Shown here: positions 24,011 through 36,703 of the stretch, in pieces | Layout: the number at the start of each line of letters is the position of its first letter | Position numbering within the stretch: the first letter of the stretch is position 1 | Assembly: GCA_023653785.1 (NCBI GenBank) | Contig: JAMKCH010022292.1 | Location: 1 to 64,000, forward strand | DNA from: Ophioderma brevispina | Lineage: Eukaryota > Echinodermata > Ophiuroidea > Amphilepidida > Ophiodermatidae | DNA length: 64,000 bases | Reading direction: 5' to 3' | The notes under the pieces: generated by a model | Databases searched by the model: none | What the model saw: only the letters and a program-made list of their open reading frames with translations | Told to the model about the DNA's origin: nothing | Translations under genes and position numbers: made by a program

Positions 24011-25146
24011 ATATTACTGCAAAGTGTATGCTCCTGAAAGTGTATAATATTATTTCATAGTGTTGGTAGTAAATAAATTGAATGATTGAAGGTTGGGTGA
24101 CAACACAAAAATTCCATACCTGGGGGTTTCAGAAGTGGTCGGCAGAATGGCCTGCTTCCTGCAAATGACTGCCCATATGAATATGTGCCATTAACGTCAG
24201 AACCGGGTCACATGCATTTAGGAACTTGTATCGTCCGCCTTCCTTGTTGAGAGTTGGTTGGTTGTTTGACAACCAACGAATGGGTCCACTCATGCATAAG
24301 ATCGACATTTGAAGCAAGAGAAAGATCTGATCAAATCTGCTATTTTCAGCGGTTAGTAGCGGAAGTCAAGAGTCGCACTGAAAGTTCACATGTCAAAGAG
24401 CACAAGCTGTCAACAATTCGCCACAGCAAAATGAGTTTCCGCAATTGTTGGAAAGGGGAAAAGTAGCTTAATTTTCTGAAATCTAACAACATTCTATAGC
24501 CTATTTTTCTGATATGCTATGTTTATGTTTCAAAACTGCTTAAAACGGTTTGACATCCTTTCTTTTCCAGGTCTGATAATTTGGCACAAGTTACATTGCT
24601 TCCGCCCTCTTGCCTCATGTGCAATAATCAATTGGAAAGGTACCAAAAAGAAGCCAGAAGATATCATATACATTGTTTCATTACGACACAACATATAAAG
24701 TTAATAAAGTAAACAAAAATAATAAAAGACACTGTATAAGCCCCTGTCCTTTACCGATGGAATTCGCTGTGGAAGTACCACGTAATAGGATTCGTTGCTC
24801 CGGAAATCGGTCCAAACAAATAACAGGGCTTAAAGCGCGGGGAATTCCAGCCAAGCCGTGTATAGCATGTGCCTTATTTGCCTTAATCCATATTTCATGT
24901 AAATAAATCTTTTGAGGTGATGAGCTGGCTTATCCATTTTTTTCATCTGAAGTAAAGAAAACTATTTCTGGCTTTGGAAAAAAATCCCTCCATCCTGTTG
25001 TTTGATTGGTTGTTTCTTTCTTTAATTTAAAACCATTTCCTATACATTTTCCACAAGGTCATTTTGTTTATAACAGAGTCTGTATAACAGAGTCTGTGTC
25101 CTGCAACCAATCAAGAAACGCCACTTCAGAATGATGTCGTAGTATT
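24011..25146. other. Non-coding stretch, nothing recognised
   Basis: Short open frames on both strands (for example 24129-24317 minus) have no recognisable domain. A direct duplicate of ATAACAGAGTCTGT occurs at 25070-25097. Confidence 0.45.
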
Positions 25147-26051
25147 TAGTACATGGGGAAATGTAATGAATGTTTTGGTTTGGTTTTTTTTCATATACAA
25201 TTTTGACACCAACGTTTTTCCAATACAGAATTTCATGGAGAATCTGAAAATCATGGGTGTCATTTTTTAAAATGTGTTCTTGGGTGTTTTGTAAGGGGGA
25301 AAGATTTGCACAGGGGTAAACAATAAAAGTGTTTTAATTGTTTTAAAATTTATACCAGTCTGTTCGGCTGCTCATAAGGTTTCTAAAAAGGTAAAGTTTG
25401 CCATATTTACGACCTATTGTTTTAGTACAATAGGCTCAAGAAAGTTCAAGGTCATTATTTATAGAATGGTCCGATTTTGTTGAAACTGGTTTTAAATCGT
25501 TCATTGGGTCATACTAAATAAGAAAATGTATATAGATTCCGTGTTTCACCTTTCAAAGTGAGACTTTTAAAGATATGACTAGTGGTCTCCCATAGACCCT
25601 GTGGACCACGGTCATATTTGCCCTCTTCATTGTTATCAAAACGTCATTAACAACGCGACCTTTATATTTTCGGCTTCTGTACAGTAAGACGAACAATTTG
25701 GCACCATTTTTAGAACAAACCGATGAATCGGAAAACCCCCAGTATGACCTTGAACCCGTTTTACCTTGTAACTCTTGTACTAAAACTCTCAGGTAGGGCA
25801 AACTATACCTTTCTGTAATCCTTGAAAGGTACTGAACATGATAGTATACTTTAAAACACATTTTGCCCCCTTTTATATTTCGCCCCCTGTATAAACCAGT
25901 GTAAACTTTTCCCCCCTAGAATTCATTCAAGAACACATTTTAAAAAATGACACCCATGATTTTTGGAATCCTCATACAATTTTGATTTAGAAAAACCTTG
26001 ATTGCAAGATTGTATATGAAATTTTCACAAAATACAGTTCCACATGTACTA
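25147..26051. mobile_element. Foldback element, family 1, full-length copy (905 bp)
   Basis: The ends are TAGTACATGGGGAA (25147) and, inverted, TAGTACATGTGGAA (26051). Both distal arms then carry the inverted pair containing AAAATCATGGGTGTCATTTT and AAAATGTGTTCTTG. The inner arms begin AAGGTAAAGTTTGCC (about 25389) and end GGCAAACTATACCTTT (about 25812), with GTTCAAGGTCAT words in both orientations. A TA on each side fits a Tc/mariner-like target duplication. It matches 34747-35559 in inverted orientation. Open frames in the arms are repeat sequence, not genes. Confidence 0.85.
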
Positions 26052-26413
26052 ATTGTTGTTTAATACTTGCCAGCAATTTTAGCCCGATTTCATAAGCGAA
26101 TTACGATTTTTAGGAAGTTTTGCTAAACCGATGAGCAGTTGGTTCCACAATTTTTCAACTCACAGTTATATAGTTTTGCAATTTTCACATTAAAATTGTA
26201 TGGCATTTTTCAATTATTGTAAAATGCATGCTGAATATTATGGAGAACCTATTTTACATATGCTGGTTGTTGCAATTAAAGACGACAACTTGAATGCTCT
26301 AGAATAAAGCCGAATTCAATTTGTGTAGTGCGATTTATTTCATTAATGTATGCAATTAAGTGTCAACATTGAAGTAAGAAAAAAAGAATGATTTTATGTC
26401 GACTCGGATTGTG

Positions 26414-26480
26414 TGGCGTACTGGTGTGGATGTTGGTCTTGCAATCACCTATAATCGCTAGTGTTTGCTGGTTTGAACCT
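26414..26480 (+). repeat. tRNA-like relic (SINE head)
   Basis: A-box-like TGGCGTACTGG (26414-26424) and B-box-like GGTTTGAACCT (26470-26480). The distance and the lack of pairing stems argue against a working tRNA. No related copy seen. Confidence 0.4.
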
Positions 26481-26974
26481 TCAAAGAAAGTAGTATATTT
26501 ATTATTGTATCGCTTTTTGAGAGACAGAGGAATGAGGTGACATCCAACGGAATTATGGGTAGTTTTTCTTGTGAGCATGCGTAGTACACGAGAGTGTTCC
26601 CAGTACAAAAGGGTTTTATATATACCAAGTAGAGGGCGCTTCAAATGGACTTTTTTAATGTATAGTATTTAAAGTATAGGCAAATAACACTGTTGAGTAC
26701 TATAAATCGATCACCAAATACAAGGCGTATTCTGTCAGATATTTTATCAAGGTAGTTTTACCAAGGCGAAAAGGAAACCAGGCAAGAGGTGTACAATTAA
26801 GTGTACTCACAATGTGGGTGAGGAGATTGGAATGCTTACGTGATTAAGGAATACCTATATAATATCTTCAATCCCATGGATGACACGTTATTTATGACCT
26901 TCACTTGTCTGACAAAGGCTCTCAGTGTTTCCGGGCACACTTAGCTGGTACATTTGTTTAATTCAATGCGATTC
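26481..26974. other. Non-coding stretch, nothing recognised
   Basis: No supported gene. The minus-strand open frame 26363-26644 overlaps the tRNA-like relic and has no domain. Confidence 0.45.
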
Positions 26975-27476
26975 CCAGAGGTTATACACCACTAACCTGG
27001 CTGCCGTAAGGATCAAAAATCTTGGGTGGACTACTTTCTTGCATGGCATCTGGAAAAAGTGCTTTAAAAGGTCTGAAAATGCACTAGTTATATTAACAAA
27101 GTGATGAAATTTCATGATTGACATGGTAGACTGGTATGTTTTCTCAAACTAAGCGGCATTGGACAGTGAATTTGAGGCAATTTACTCCGCGGTCATCATT
27201 TTTACATCGATTTGCAAATTGCTAGCTTTGGCGACTATAGAGAATCTTGGGTTTGCCGGTCTGACATCGTGCGAGTTTGGTGATTCGTAACTAAAAAAAA
27301 TTTTCTGGTCATCATATGTTCAAAATTTGGTTATTTGGTGATTTTAGCTTGTACTTTGGGGTGATATTGTTGTATTTCCTCTGTGATAGTTTTAAATGTG
27401 AAAGAAACATGCTCAAAGTTGCCATATTTCCCATAGACTACTGTGTATAAGTGAGTTAGTGGTGTGTAACCCAGAG
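26975..27476. mobile_element. Complete 490-bp MITE with 6-bp target duplication
   Basis: The element 26981-27470 starts GTTATACACCACTAAC and ends with the inverse of GTTACACACCACTAAC (one mismatch in 16). It is flanked by direct CCAGAG copies (26975-26980 and 27471-27476). Diverged, truncated copies occur at 19689-19835 and, inverted, at 56115-56510. The 79-codon minus-strand open frame inside (27331-27570) is not conserved in the 56-kb copy and is not a gene. The superfamily cannot be fixed from a 6-bp duplication alone. Confidence 0.85.
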
Positions 27477-27767
27477 CTTTCCATTTCTTGATGATTAAAA
27501 TTCTCATGGCGTACAATAGCTGAATGTTCAACAATTTCTTTCTTCCCCCTTCAAGAAATCTTTTATACATGTACAGAGTGTTTATTTATTTTATCCGTGC
27601 ATACAGCAGGAATAAATAATGAATGTATTTAATGTCAGACTGACCTAAAGGAAATTTTCTTCAGGCTCAGCGTACAACTTGTTTTATTATTCTTTATTAT
27701 TACTGAAATTAGGGTAAAGGTCCACTTACTAATTAGGGTTGCAACACATGTATGGGTTAAGGTTAGC

Positions 27768-27795
27768 GTTAGGGTTAGGGTTAGGTTAGGGTTAA
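27768..27795 (+). repeat. Interstitial telomere-type repeats
   Basis: Four TTAGGG-type units, one of them missing a base (GTTAGGGTTAGGGTTAGG then TTAGGGTTAAG), are surrounded by degenerate TTAGGGTT/GGGTTAAGG words from 27730 to 27890. TTAGGG is the ancestral animal telomere unit. The array is far too short to be a chromosome end. Confidence 0.75.
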
Positions 27796-27799
27796 GTTT

Positions 27800-28949
27800 A
27801 CTTTTAGGAATACAGTTACTAATTAGGGTTACAACTCCTTTATAGAGTATACGTTTAATTTAGCGTTAAGGTTAGGGTTAAGGGTTACCGTTAAGCTATT
27901 CTCAGCCTGTTGTACAAGCTGAGTCAACTGGGCCAAACGGCGGGATAAGAGTAATTACCTCGCGTTACCTCCCAGCCAGGTATCGCCTGCACTCAACCTG
28001 ATAACTTAGAGAAGGCATATTATGATTGGATAAAATCAATATGATTTCAAACCTCTGCTCGGTGCGTAAATATCTACGTATTGAAAAGTTGGGAAAAACC
28101 GATAAAATATGAAATTTTGATTGATTGATTAAATGTTAGATTAATACTATTTTACTACTTAATAATTATCAAAGGTACTAATGTAATTAATAAATTCGCC
28201 AATTTCATAAATATTTATTCATCTGACAAGCAATTTATCAATTGGCAAATGCATAATACGTTTCAATTTGAAACTAATTTGTTAATCATGAAGTTGACAA
28301 GCAAGACGATAAATAATTTATTTTTAATTTGCTCATTGATTGATTGATTGATTGACAGATGCGGATAAATAATAATTTCAATTTTAAAATAAAAGTATAG
28401 TTCTTTATGTCTCTTTACTCTGAATGTTTGTGTAATAATCTGTAGTATCCAGTCCTGGCAATTCCAATAATCATACACGACTGTTTTGCAATATGGCCTT
28501 GCGTTGTACATGTTTGCATTTCGAAAACGTTCTAAAATTAGGTGTTTTATGTTTCAAATTTAGCTTATGATGTCGTTAAATGTAAGGCAATGCTTGCTAG
28601 ATACTGTGAATTTGTTCGTTACTTGTTGCCGCTGGCAACTCAGCTAGGCCCGAATGAGGACGCAGTCGAAAGCAGATAACGTAATAAATGTGTAAAGTCT
28701 TCGAATGAAGAAAAAATAGCAGCCGTATCGTAAATTGAAAGCCGCTTTGGTGAAAGGTTAGCTAACCTATATTTCACTAAAGAGTAAGGCTAAAATTTAA
28801 TTGCAGAACACTTGAGATTTGATATGATATTCCGATTTTTTCTGCCATTTTTGCGTCAACTATAAATCGGGGACATACGGACTTGTATTTTATTTTGAAC
28901 ATCTTGGTGATAAAGGAGGTGATACTTTCAAATGCTCCAATTGATTAGA
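27800..28949. other. AT-rich non-coding stretch with TGAT microsatellites
   Basis: Tandem TTGA/TGAT runs lie at about 28112-28129 and 28335-28355. No gene. The minus-strand open frame 28263-28511 runs through the microsatellite and is not credible. Confidence 0.5.
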
Positions 28950-29729
28950 ACATTTCGGCTTTTTCCACTGACCAACCTTTGACCAAACCCAAAGTCATCT
29001 GACAATATTTTGTTTTTATCACAAAATATATTGCTAAGAAAGTTAGCTGAAAAAAGGAAAAAAGGCACTTCAATCAGATTATTCAAAGACAAATCTCAAG
29101 ACATGGATTGAATGGATTGATGCAGGTCGCTAAGGATGAGTAATTAGCGAGGTGCCAAAACACATAAATCCTACGCTAACGCCTATTCGAATACCTGTCC
29201 ATTGAAATACTTGTGCGGGATGATTTTGAATAGGGCAGGTCGTTCGAATAGACGTTCGCGTAGACCATATGGTGTTTTGCAAAAAAAAAACACCTCGCTT
29301 ATTATACCCATAGCTCGCGTATTTCCTCATCTTTATTTTCCTTTCTCCGTATTGCACGCTCTCCTCTCGCTTCAATTAAGGTATGTAACAGTAGTGGGTC
29401 ACCCAAACCTGGATTTGTTTTCACTATCTCCTACTAAATAATATACTTCAATTAACCAAATTAATCAACAAATGTACTGTTGCGGTTACAACTCATCGAA
29501 GTAACTACCAACTAGACGAATAAAACAATTTCTTTTGAGAGCATAAAGATGCCATCGTACTGTAACAATCTTGAAATAGCAGAAAATGTGTTGTTAACAT
29601 TTTCCCCTCAGAATCGGGTTACTCGCCCATTTACACTTGAGGCCGCGTCCTATCAAGAAAGGTTGATGGCATGATCCCTTCGCGGAAAGGCGATGTTCCT
29701 CCTCGGGCAAGCTGGTTTTTTTTAAATGT

Positions 29730-29774
29730 GCAGAGAAGTCGATATCTAACGACCGAATGCGGGATGTCACCTGG
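29730..29774. other. 45-bp block identical in both duplicate copies
   Basis: Positions 29730-29774 equal 40181-40225 base for base, while the flanks of both have diverged and gained indels. The wider block (29640-29910) is unusually GC-rich for the region. The minus-strand reading frame across it (within 29594-29914) gives SRIRSLDIDFSA in both copies, but the frames differ outside it. I do not recognise it. It could be a relic of a coding exon or retroelement, or a constrained non-coding sequence. Confidence 0.6.
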
Positions 29775-31171
29775 ACGCGGGAAGGGTGACAACCTTCCGC
29801 CTTTGGGTCCCCTAGTAAACAAAACACCGTGTAATTTGCTGGGTTAGGAAAAAGGTGTCCTCCAAACTCAAATGATTGACTCTTTGATAGAGGGCATGTC
29901 AACATTACATACATCCTTCAAGTGGAAAATCGTTGATTGATTTTTAGAATTACGGGCTTTGTTGACAGACAGTGGTGTAATTAGTTGAAATGGGATTTTG
30001 TAATGTACGTAAGGATTATTGTAGCTTTAACCTGGAGGACGTTGCTCTTATGTGACCTCTTGAAATCACACCGTGGTTCTTGTTATCCATATAACAACAT
30101 ACTAAATGGTGGGAAAAACGGTGTAAAGAACTGAGTGTCCCCCATGAGAGAGTGTCCTAGCTTACCCTAGCAAAACATGTACGGAATAACCGTGGACACT
30201 TGTAGACGAGGCCATTTGGGTAACAGTGCGGAAACAACTTATTGCATAACACAGCAACTCAATGGAAGAACCAATAGCAGATTGGTGGTAGGACCGGGGG
30301 TTAGCCCATTCAAAACCAGTCCGTCCGTGCTCGGCGCTGACATTTTGAATATTTGAGGAATAATTATAGTTTGGGCTGCTGTAATACACACATAATTTTA
30401 ATTCGATACAAACAATTCCGGCAAAATAGCAGTTTGTTGGATGTTGGGTGCTATTGGTGGTTAAATGTTGTCCTACCAATGGCCACGACAACGAATGAAA
30501 TTAACGTCAGTCGTCTTGATTTTAAAAATAAACCGCCTCAATGACTACAACATCTTTTCACCTAAGCGCCCGCATTGCATTAATGAAAAAAAGAGTATCT
30601 GAGCACAATATCCCAGGTGGCACTATTCTTACAACCTGGCCACCTCTAACACATACATCAATTTGTATCACTACCGATAGTGTATATGCAAAGCGGCACC
30701 CACAGTATGTGGAAGAAGCGGAGGCATCCATTGCTTTTCTATTGTTGGTACTCTATGTTTCCTTTGTGGTCGGCAAAGAGAGAATTTTCTAAAGATGACG
30801 TAACGTTTTTGCCTTCTTATCTATATAGAACCTCTTTGGGTAGGACACTCGTCACACGGCCCTGAATATATGACACCCGGCTTTTGGGTACAGCGAAATC
30901 GATATCTAATACAAAAACACAACTTACTTCCCATCCTCCATTTTTGTCGACATGCATGTGTAGATTTTTTGGTACATTTAAAAGTACAAACGAACAACCC
31001 CTGTGTTTAAAAATAGATCCATTATAAGGGTTGGGTAAGCAAAGCCGTTCAATAGCAGTGTTTTCTTGGCTATAACTTCTCTCACATGTCTCTGCTTGTT
31101 TTTCAACTGCGAAAGTTACTTTCTTTACCGGTATGATAGTGAAGTGGTTCAATACCTTTACCTATTTTACA

Positions 31172-31370
31172 CGCCTTAACCATGGACTTGAAGAATGCTT
31201 CTCTTTACTCTGAAACAATATGGAAATACAAATATTTAGGTTAGAGGTGGATTCGAACCGGTAACAGCTGAACTCTAATCAATGCGCTTATCCACTACAC
31301 TATCGAGGATATTGTGTGAATAGATTGATTTTAATCCCTACAATAAGCTTACGGAAAAAGCGATCGCCTC
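31172..31370 (-). mobile_element. tRNA-derived SINE, copy 2
   Basis: Minus-strand A box TAGTGTAGTGG (31292-31302) and B box GGTTCGAATCC (31249-31259), identical to those of copy 1 at 9770-9975. Flanking words shared with copy 1 include CATGGACTT-like, TTACTCT, ATATGGAAATACA-like and GATTTTAATCC-like sequence. It lies within segmental duplication copy 1 and is not found in copy 2, so it probably inserted after the duplication. Confidence 0.7.
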
Positions 31371-33399
31371 CTTTGATAGCTAACTACTACAAGCTGTTAA
31401 TGCATATTATACTAGTGACAGCTTGTCGCCCTCCCTATACCTCACTTTTTTCGCAAAGATACATTGCTTCCCTTCCGCTTAGAACCAAGGGGCATTGTGG
31501 AATTTCCGTGTACCATCGTTGAAGTCACTAAGCTTATGGAGTCCTTCCCATAGTGCCCTCTTTGCAATGCACTACATTTCAATTATAACAGGGGTAAAAA
31601 GGAAAAATGGGCAGAGTTCCATGCTACCCCCACCCCCCCTTTTGTGAAAGTTCTAATGTAACAATTCTTTTTATTGTTTATGCTAACCTCTGCGTAAGAT
31701 TTATTAGACACGCGTTACTTGGGTCAGCGGTTTGTTGAAATGATATAGAAATTCATTTATCTCAGGTAAGTCATGCAGGACTTTTGGATCACGAAGTTAG
31801 CTTTAAAATTCAACCTTAATTTCTACAGAGAGTCGTATCTAGATATTAAACAAACATAATACGGTTAATTCTACATTTAATCTGCGAACCAAAGACGAAT
31901 CATCAGGTCCATACTTTAGTGCTTCCGGTTTGATATTTTAAGGATCAAGTTAAACGGAACGTCTGGTATTTTTTGAACAACTTATCTTTTATTTGAAAAA
32001 TATCATGAAATAGACATTTTGATTGGGAGTAAGGGAGAAATTCGGTGCTTGCTAATATGAAATCAAACGTTACGAATGCAGACCTATAATAACACGTGGC
32101 TTGACATCAACAACGCTGACTCACGAGTTATGAAAAATATGCTTAGTGATGATATTATGCCAAATAAAATGAATCTGCTCGTAAGATTGATACAAGCATG
32201 ATATATTTAGGTCCAGGGGTTAAGATGATAAAAATTTGTAGTTATTTGGCCGCGGTATGTCGGGCAATCTGTTGTTTATCACAAACCCCTTAAATATCTA
32301 AACTTTAATTCGCAGGTTCGTAACACATAAAACAACGTATTATTTTAACCGTTACCTAAGTTGTGGGAACAGATGATTGAAAGCCATTGGTTTAATATAC
32401 TTTCATGTTTCTGGATTATATTTAAATGACAGGTTAATGTGCTGCTATAAAACACACTAGTGGAAAAATAAAAACTATGTCATTGGTTTGAAAATGTGGC
32501 AGTTTTTGATGTAGTAAGTAGCTAATTTGACAAACCAGATCAGGAATACTGGGTTCAGCAACCTTGGCGGTAATAAGGTCGCTGAACGCCGAACTCAAAA
32601 TATCGCTTTAGATACGTTACGATATTCTATAGTGGTGAAATTGAATGAAAATAGCCTCAGGAATTTACACATTCATCGTTGAGTCCAAGGATGTAAAAAT
32701 ATTTTCTTCCACGTGATTTGAACATATACATTAGTTTTAAGACAATGTGGATTCAAATTCTTTAGTTTTTTCATTTATGTGTATGTCAAAGATTGCTTCC
32801 GTTCAATGAAATTAAAAAAAAATAAAAAAAAAAAAAAATATACAAAAAAAAAAAATTAAATAAATGTTGTATATAGATGTCGCATGTCGGCGGCGATGAT
32901 TTTCTTTGGCATATGCTGATGATTGAAGTGTGCAACTAAATATACAAACACCAGTTGTTGGAAAAAGGCATTATTATTCTACCCTTTCTATGTCTGAAAT
33001 CATGTGTTTCAATGCGTTTAACGGAGTTAATAACAGACATGGTGCATGATGCGCGAATGATAGGATATAGTGTGTAATTTATACTAGGGGGGGCAAGTGA
33101 CGCATCTTTTTTCAAAACGACGTGGAATTCTTAGGACATGTGGTTGCTGAAACAAATCCGGGAAGCTTTTGCGCGTAAGATTGGAATTTTTTAGGTGGTT
33201 TTTTTTAAAATGACTTTTAAGGTGTGTCCATGAAGTCAAGGGGATTGGTGGATAAATTATCACTTGCAAAATTGGACACAACAAACCATTGAATTTATAT
33301 TACTAGCACAAAGCATAGTATATTGCTTCCTATATATAAAAAAACCTTTTTCCAAAGTAAGTCAAGTTCACGATGCCTCGAAAAAATAAAAATGTTTCT

Positions 33400-34210
33400 T
33401 CACCTTGCAGAGGGAGTAGAGTCATTCATAAGCACTGCAATCACTTTCACCTAATGGTCTGAATTGTCATACCCACTAAAAACAACTCTTACTTACAAGA
33501 AAGTTGCCTTCACTGTCTTGTGTGGAAAATAGTACAGTTGGAATGAAAACACAACTGGCATGGCTAGCATGGCTGGAACTGTAATGTAAAATGGTTTGTA
33601 CAGGCTTGGACCGTACAACCCCAATACAATGCACTCATAAGCACCAATAGTACAAGTCTCTTGCAATAGTTGCCACTTGTCTGTTGTTAGGTTATAATAG
33701 AATCAATTGTTGGTATGAAAACATCCAAGTACAAATGGCAGGTATTGACATGTTATTAAAGACTTGACCTTACAACAATACACTGTATTTCAACATCCAG
33801 AGTACCCATAAGATATGGGTCCTGTTTGGTTATTCTGGTAGTGCCTTGCCTAATTGAAATGAATTTTGTAAAAAATAGTTTTTTCTGCCCATTGAGAATG
33901 ACTTGGTTTAATTTTCTTGAAAAGTGTTTAGCTGTTATTAGAATGCACCTTTTGAGGAATTTCTAGCCAAAATCAATGAATAAGCTAGTCGCTTTTTTTG
34001 TTTTGTCTGTTATTGTTATTGTAAAATAAAATGCACAATTAATTTTGTTTAAAAAATTTAAAAGTCAATTTTAAACCGACCTAAAATTCATCTTAGGCCA
34101 AAGCTTTCCTGGATTTGTTTTTTAGCAACCAAAATGGCCTCAGAATCCACTCGTTTTGAAAGAATTAGAAAAAAATATCCATTTTACTGCCCAACACCCT
34201 AATTATAACC
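33400..34210 (+). mobile_element. Relic of the inverted-repeat element that splits the nuclease pseudogene
   Basis: Words in order match the right part of the element at 49303-50611: ATGGGTC with TTTGGTTATTCTG (about 33815), TGCCTTG, TGAAATGAATTTTGTAAAAA, TTTTCTGCCCATTGAG, GAGGAATTTCTAGCC and TTTTGTCTGTT. It is absent at the corresponding place in segmental copy 2, which is consistent with an insertion. No coding content. Confidence 0.55.
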
Positions 34211-34746
34211 TTGAGCTGTTATGATCGCCTTTTTTTAATCGAAGTATAATATTCTGGGCGTGTACAATTACAACCGTTGGTTTCCGAAGCCGTTTGTTGA
34301 GTAATTAGTTATCCATGCACTAATCACCGGCATAACGACAAGAGTGTTTTTTGCGGCCGGGCCGCCCCGCTGGTCATCAACTTCAACTTCCATTATCGGT
34401 TTCACTACCAAAAGAGATATGATGTTTTTGTCACTTTATAATATAAATAATAGTAGTAATGATAAAACAGAAGATGTCTTTTCACTTTTCCTTTTTCCTT
34501 CTAATTCCAGACTTTCTTTTCCCACTGTCGTGTCCCGTTGAAAAAGATTGGTGTCTGTTATTCACTTTACGTATTATTACTTTATGATATTTCAGGTTCT
34601 GGGGGGGGGGGGTAAGGTGTTCACTTATTTTGGTGTTCGGTAGGAGGGTCAGACCACTACCGAAAATATACCAAATACAACGGATGGTACCAATTGTTCC
34701 CTAATTTTTTCTACCCTTTCTTATATCTAAATTTCTTCTTCACCAA

Positions 34747-35559
34747 TATAACATGTGGAACTGTATTTTTGTGAAAATTTCATATAGAATCTTGCAACCA
34801 AGGTTTTTCTAAACCAAAATTGTATGAGGATTCCAAAAATCATGGGTGTCATTTTTTTTAAATGTGTTCTTGGATGTATTCAGGGGTCAAAATATAAAAG
34901 GGGCCAAAATGTGTTGTAAAGTATACCATCATGTTCAGTACCTTTCAAGGATTACAGAAAGGTATAGTTTGCCCTACTTGAGGGTTATAGTACAAGAGTT
35001 ACAAGGCAAAACGGGTTCAAGGTCACACTGGGGGTAAAAATTTCAGATTCATCGGTTTGTTTTCAAAATGGTGCCAAATTGTTTGTCTTCTGTACAGAAG
35101 CCGAAAATATACAGGTCGCGTTGTCAATGACATTTTGATGATAAGAGGGCAAATATGGCCGTGGTCCACAGGGTCTATGGTAGGCCACTAGTCATATCTG
35201 TAAAAGTCTCACTTTAAAAGGTGAAACACAGAATCTATATACATTTTCTTATTTAGTATGACCCAATGAACGATTTAACACCAGTTTCAACAAAATCGGA
35301 CCATTCTATAAATAATGACCTTGAACTTTCTTGAGCCTATTGTACTAAAACAATAGGTCGTAAATATGGCAAACTATACCTTTTTAGAAACCTTATGAGC
35401 AACCGAACAGATTGGTATAAATGTTTTATAACATTTTATAACATGACACCCATAATTTTCAGATTCTACATGAAATTCTGTATTGGAAAAACATTGGTGT
35501 TAAAATTGTATATGAAAAAAAACTAAACCAAAACATTAATTACATATCCCCATGTACTA
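34747..35559. mobile_element. Foldback element, family 1, copy inverted relative to 25147-26051
   Basis: It starts ACATGTGGAACTGTATTTTTG and ends with CCCCATGTACTA (the inverse of TAGTACATGGGG). Distal and inner arms match the 25.1-kb copy in opposite orientation throughout, including AAAATCATGGGTGTCATTTT and GGTATAGTTTGCCCTA. It interrupts segmental duplication copy 1 and is missing from copy 2. The open frame 34846-35037 is repeat sequence. Confidence 0.85.
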
Positions 35560-36137
35560 CCACCGGTATCTATATTTGTGACATTAAATTTGACTGCCCT
35601 TCTGCACACACTGGCTGAATGTTTTGTTCAAATGCAGAAAATAGATTCCCTAATTACAAATTGATTTCAAATTGTACCATGGGTTCTTAACTACACACGA
35701 CGTGTTGAATGCCAAAGTAATGTCATTCATTAGAATCTGTATAAAAAGTGCAACGTTTGATTCCAAACCTTTAAACACTGAAATAGTTGGTCACACATAA
35801 CACCTACGTGTGATGGCTAACATATGTCACTTCGAGGCTTTTTACTCTGCTGTAGAATATTTTATTCACGACAATGTAGAACATTTTGTTTTCACCTTGA
35901 ATAAAGCAAGTATAGAAGTGTGCTCTTTCAAACTTGCCTGCATGTTTAAAGTGAAGAGGTACTTCATTTGGGGAGGGGAGGAGTGATAAACAGCTACAGA
36001 TTAAACCCTATGGCCCGCCCTATGGGTCAAAGATATATTTTGCTATCTTGTAAATTTCGAAGATATAAACTTAGCGAAAATTTGTCGTTATAAAGTAGGT
36101 CTTTTCTAAGCACTGGGACATAACCGTTTAGAAATAT

Positions 36138-36565
36138 TTTGGTACTGTCCCGTCACACGGTGGTGCTTCAACACTGTATACTTGATTCAACTTGTCTGTT
36201 TTATAGAGTAAACTGTGCATTTCAAAACGACACTAACACAATAGTGTACGCATTAATTAATCTGTATTTCCGGTTGCGCAGCTTGAATATAACTGTTATA
36301 ATTTCCTTCCAACGGTTTAGAACTCTCTTGATGCCATTCTCTTTTAATTAGTCAAACCATTTTTTTTAATCTTTAAACACTCAATTACTATAACAATTGG
36401 ACGTATGCACGCGACATCATCAGAATGCACTTTGAGTTTCGTTCACAATTGAAGTGACTCACAAATTGTGTTTTGATGGGCTCTATTACACCTAATTGAA
36501 CCTTGGCACAGATAAGGCCGATTAATAAAAAATAGATGTTTCGCGTCCCCTCTCGCTTTCCATAT
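36138..36565 (+). repeat. 428-bp near-identical duplicate, first copy
   Basis: Same length as, and by eye one base different from, 36704-37131. It continues leftward into the expected segmental-duplication sequence. On the right it runs into 118 bp of unmatched sequence and a 20-A run. The 70-codon open frame 36139-36351 is present in both copies but has no domain, and is not preserved in segmental copy 2 (43.7 kb). Confidence 0.9.
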
Positions 36566-36683
36566 CCCTTACGTACCTAACTCCATATTTGGAAAATATC
36601 CACGTTGATGGAACCTGACGATTGAGATTTCGAGTAGGGCGCCCCCTACCCTGACTTAGAAATTTTTTGGTACTTAGTCGTTT

Positions 36684-36703
36684 AAAAAAAAAAAAAAAAA
36701 AAA
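36684..36703. other. Run of 20 A at a duplicate junction
   Basis: The A-run sits immediately before the second 428-bp copy, as in the junctions at 6810-6833 and 8142-8161. Confidence 0.7.

Noticed and set aside
27331..27570. 79-codon minus-strand frame
   Set aside because: Lies inside a MITE and is not kept open in the related copy at 56.1 kb.
28112..28355. CRISPR-like or regulatory regular repeats
   Set aside because: Simple TGAT microsatellites without spacers, in a eukaryotic context.
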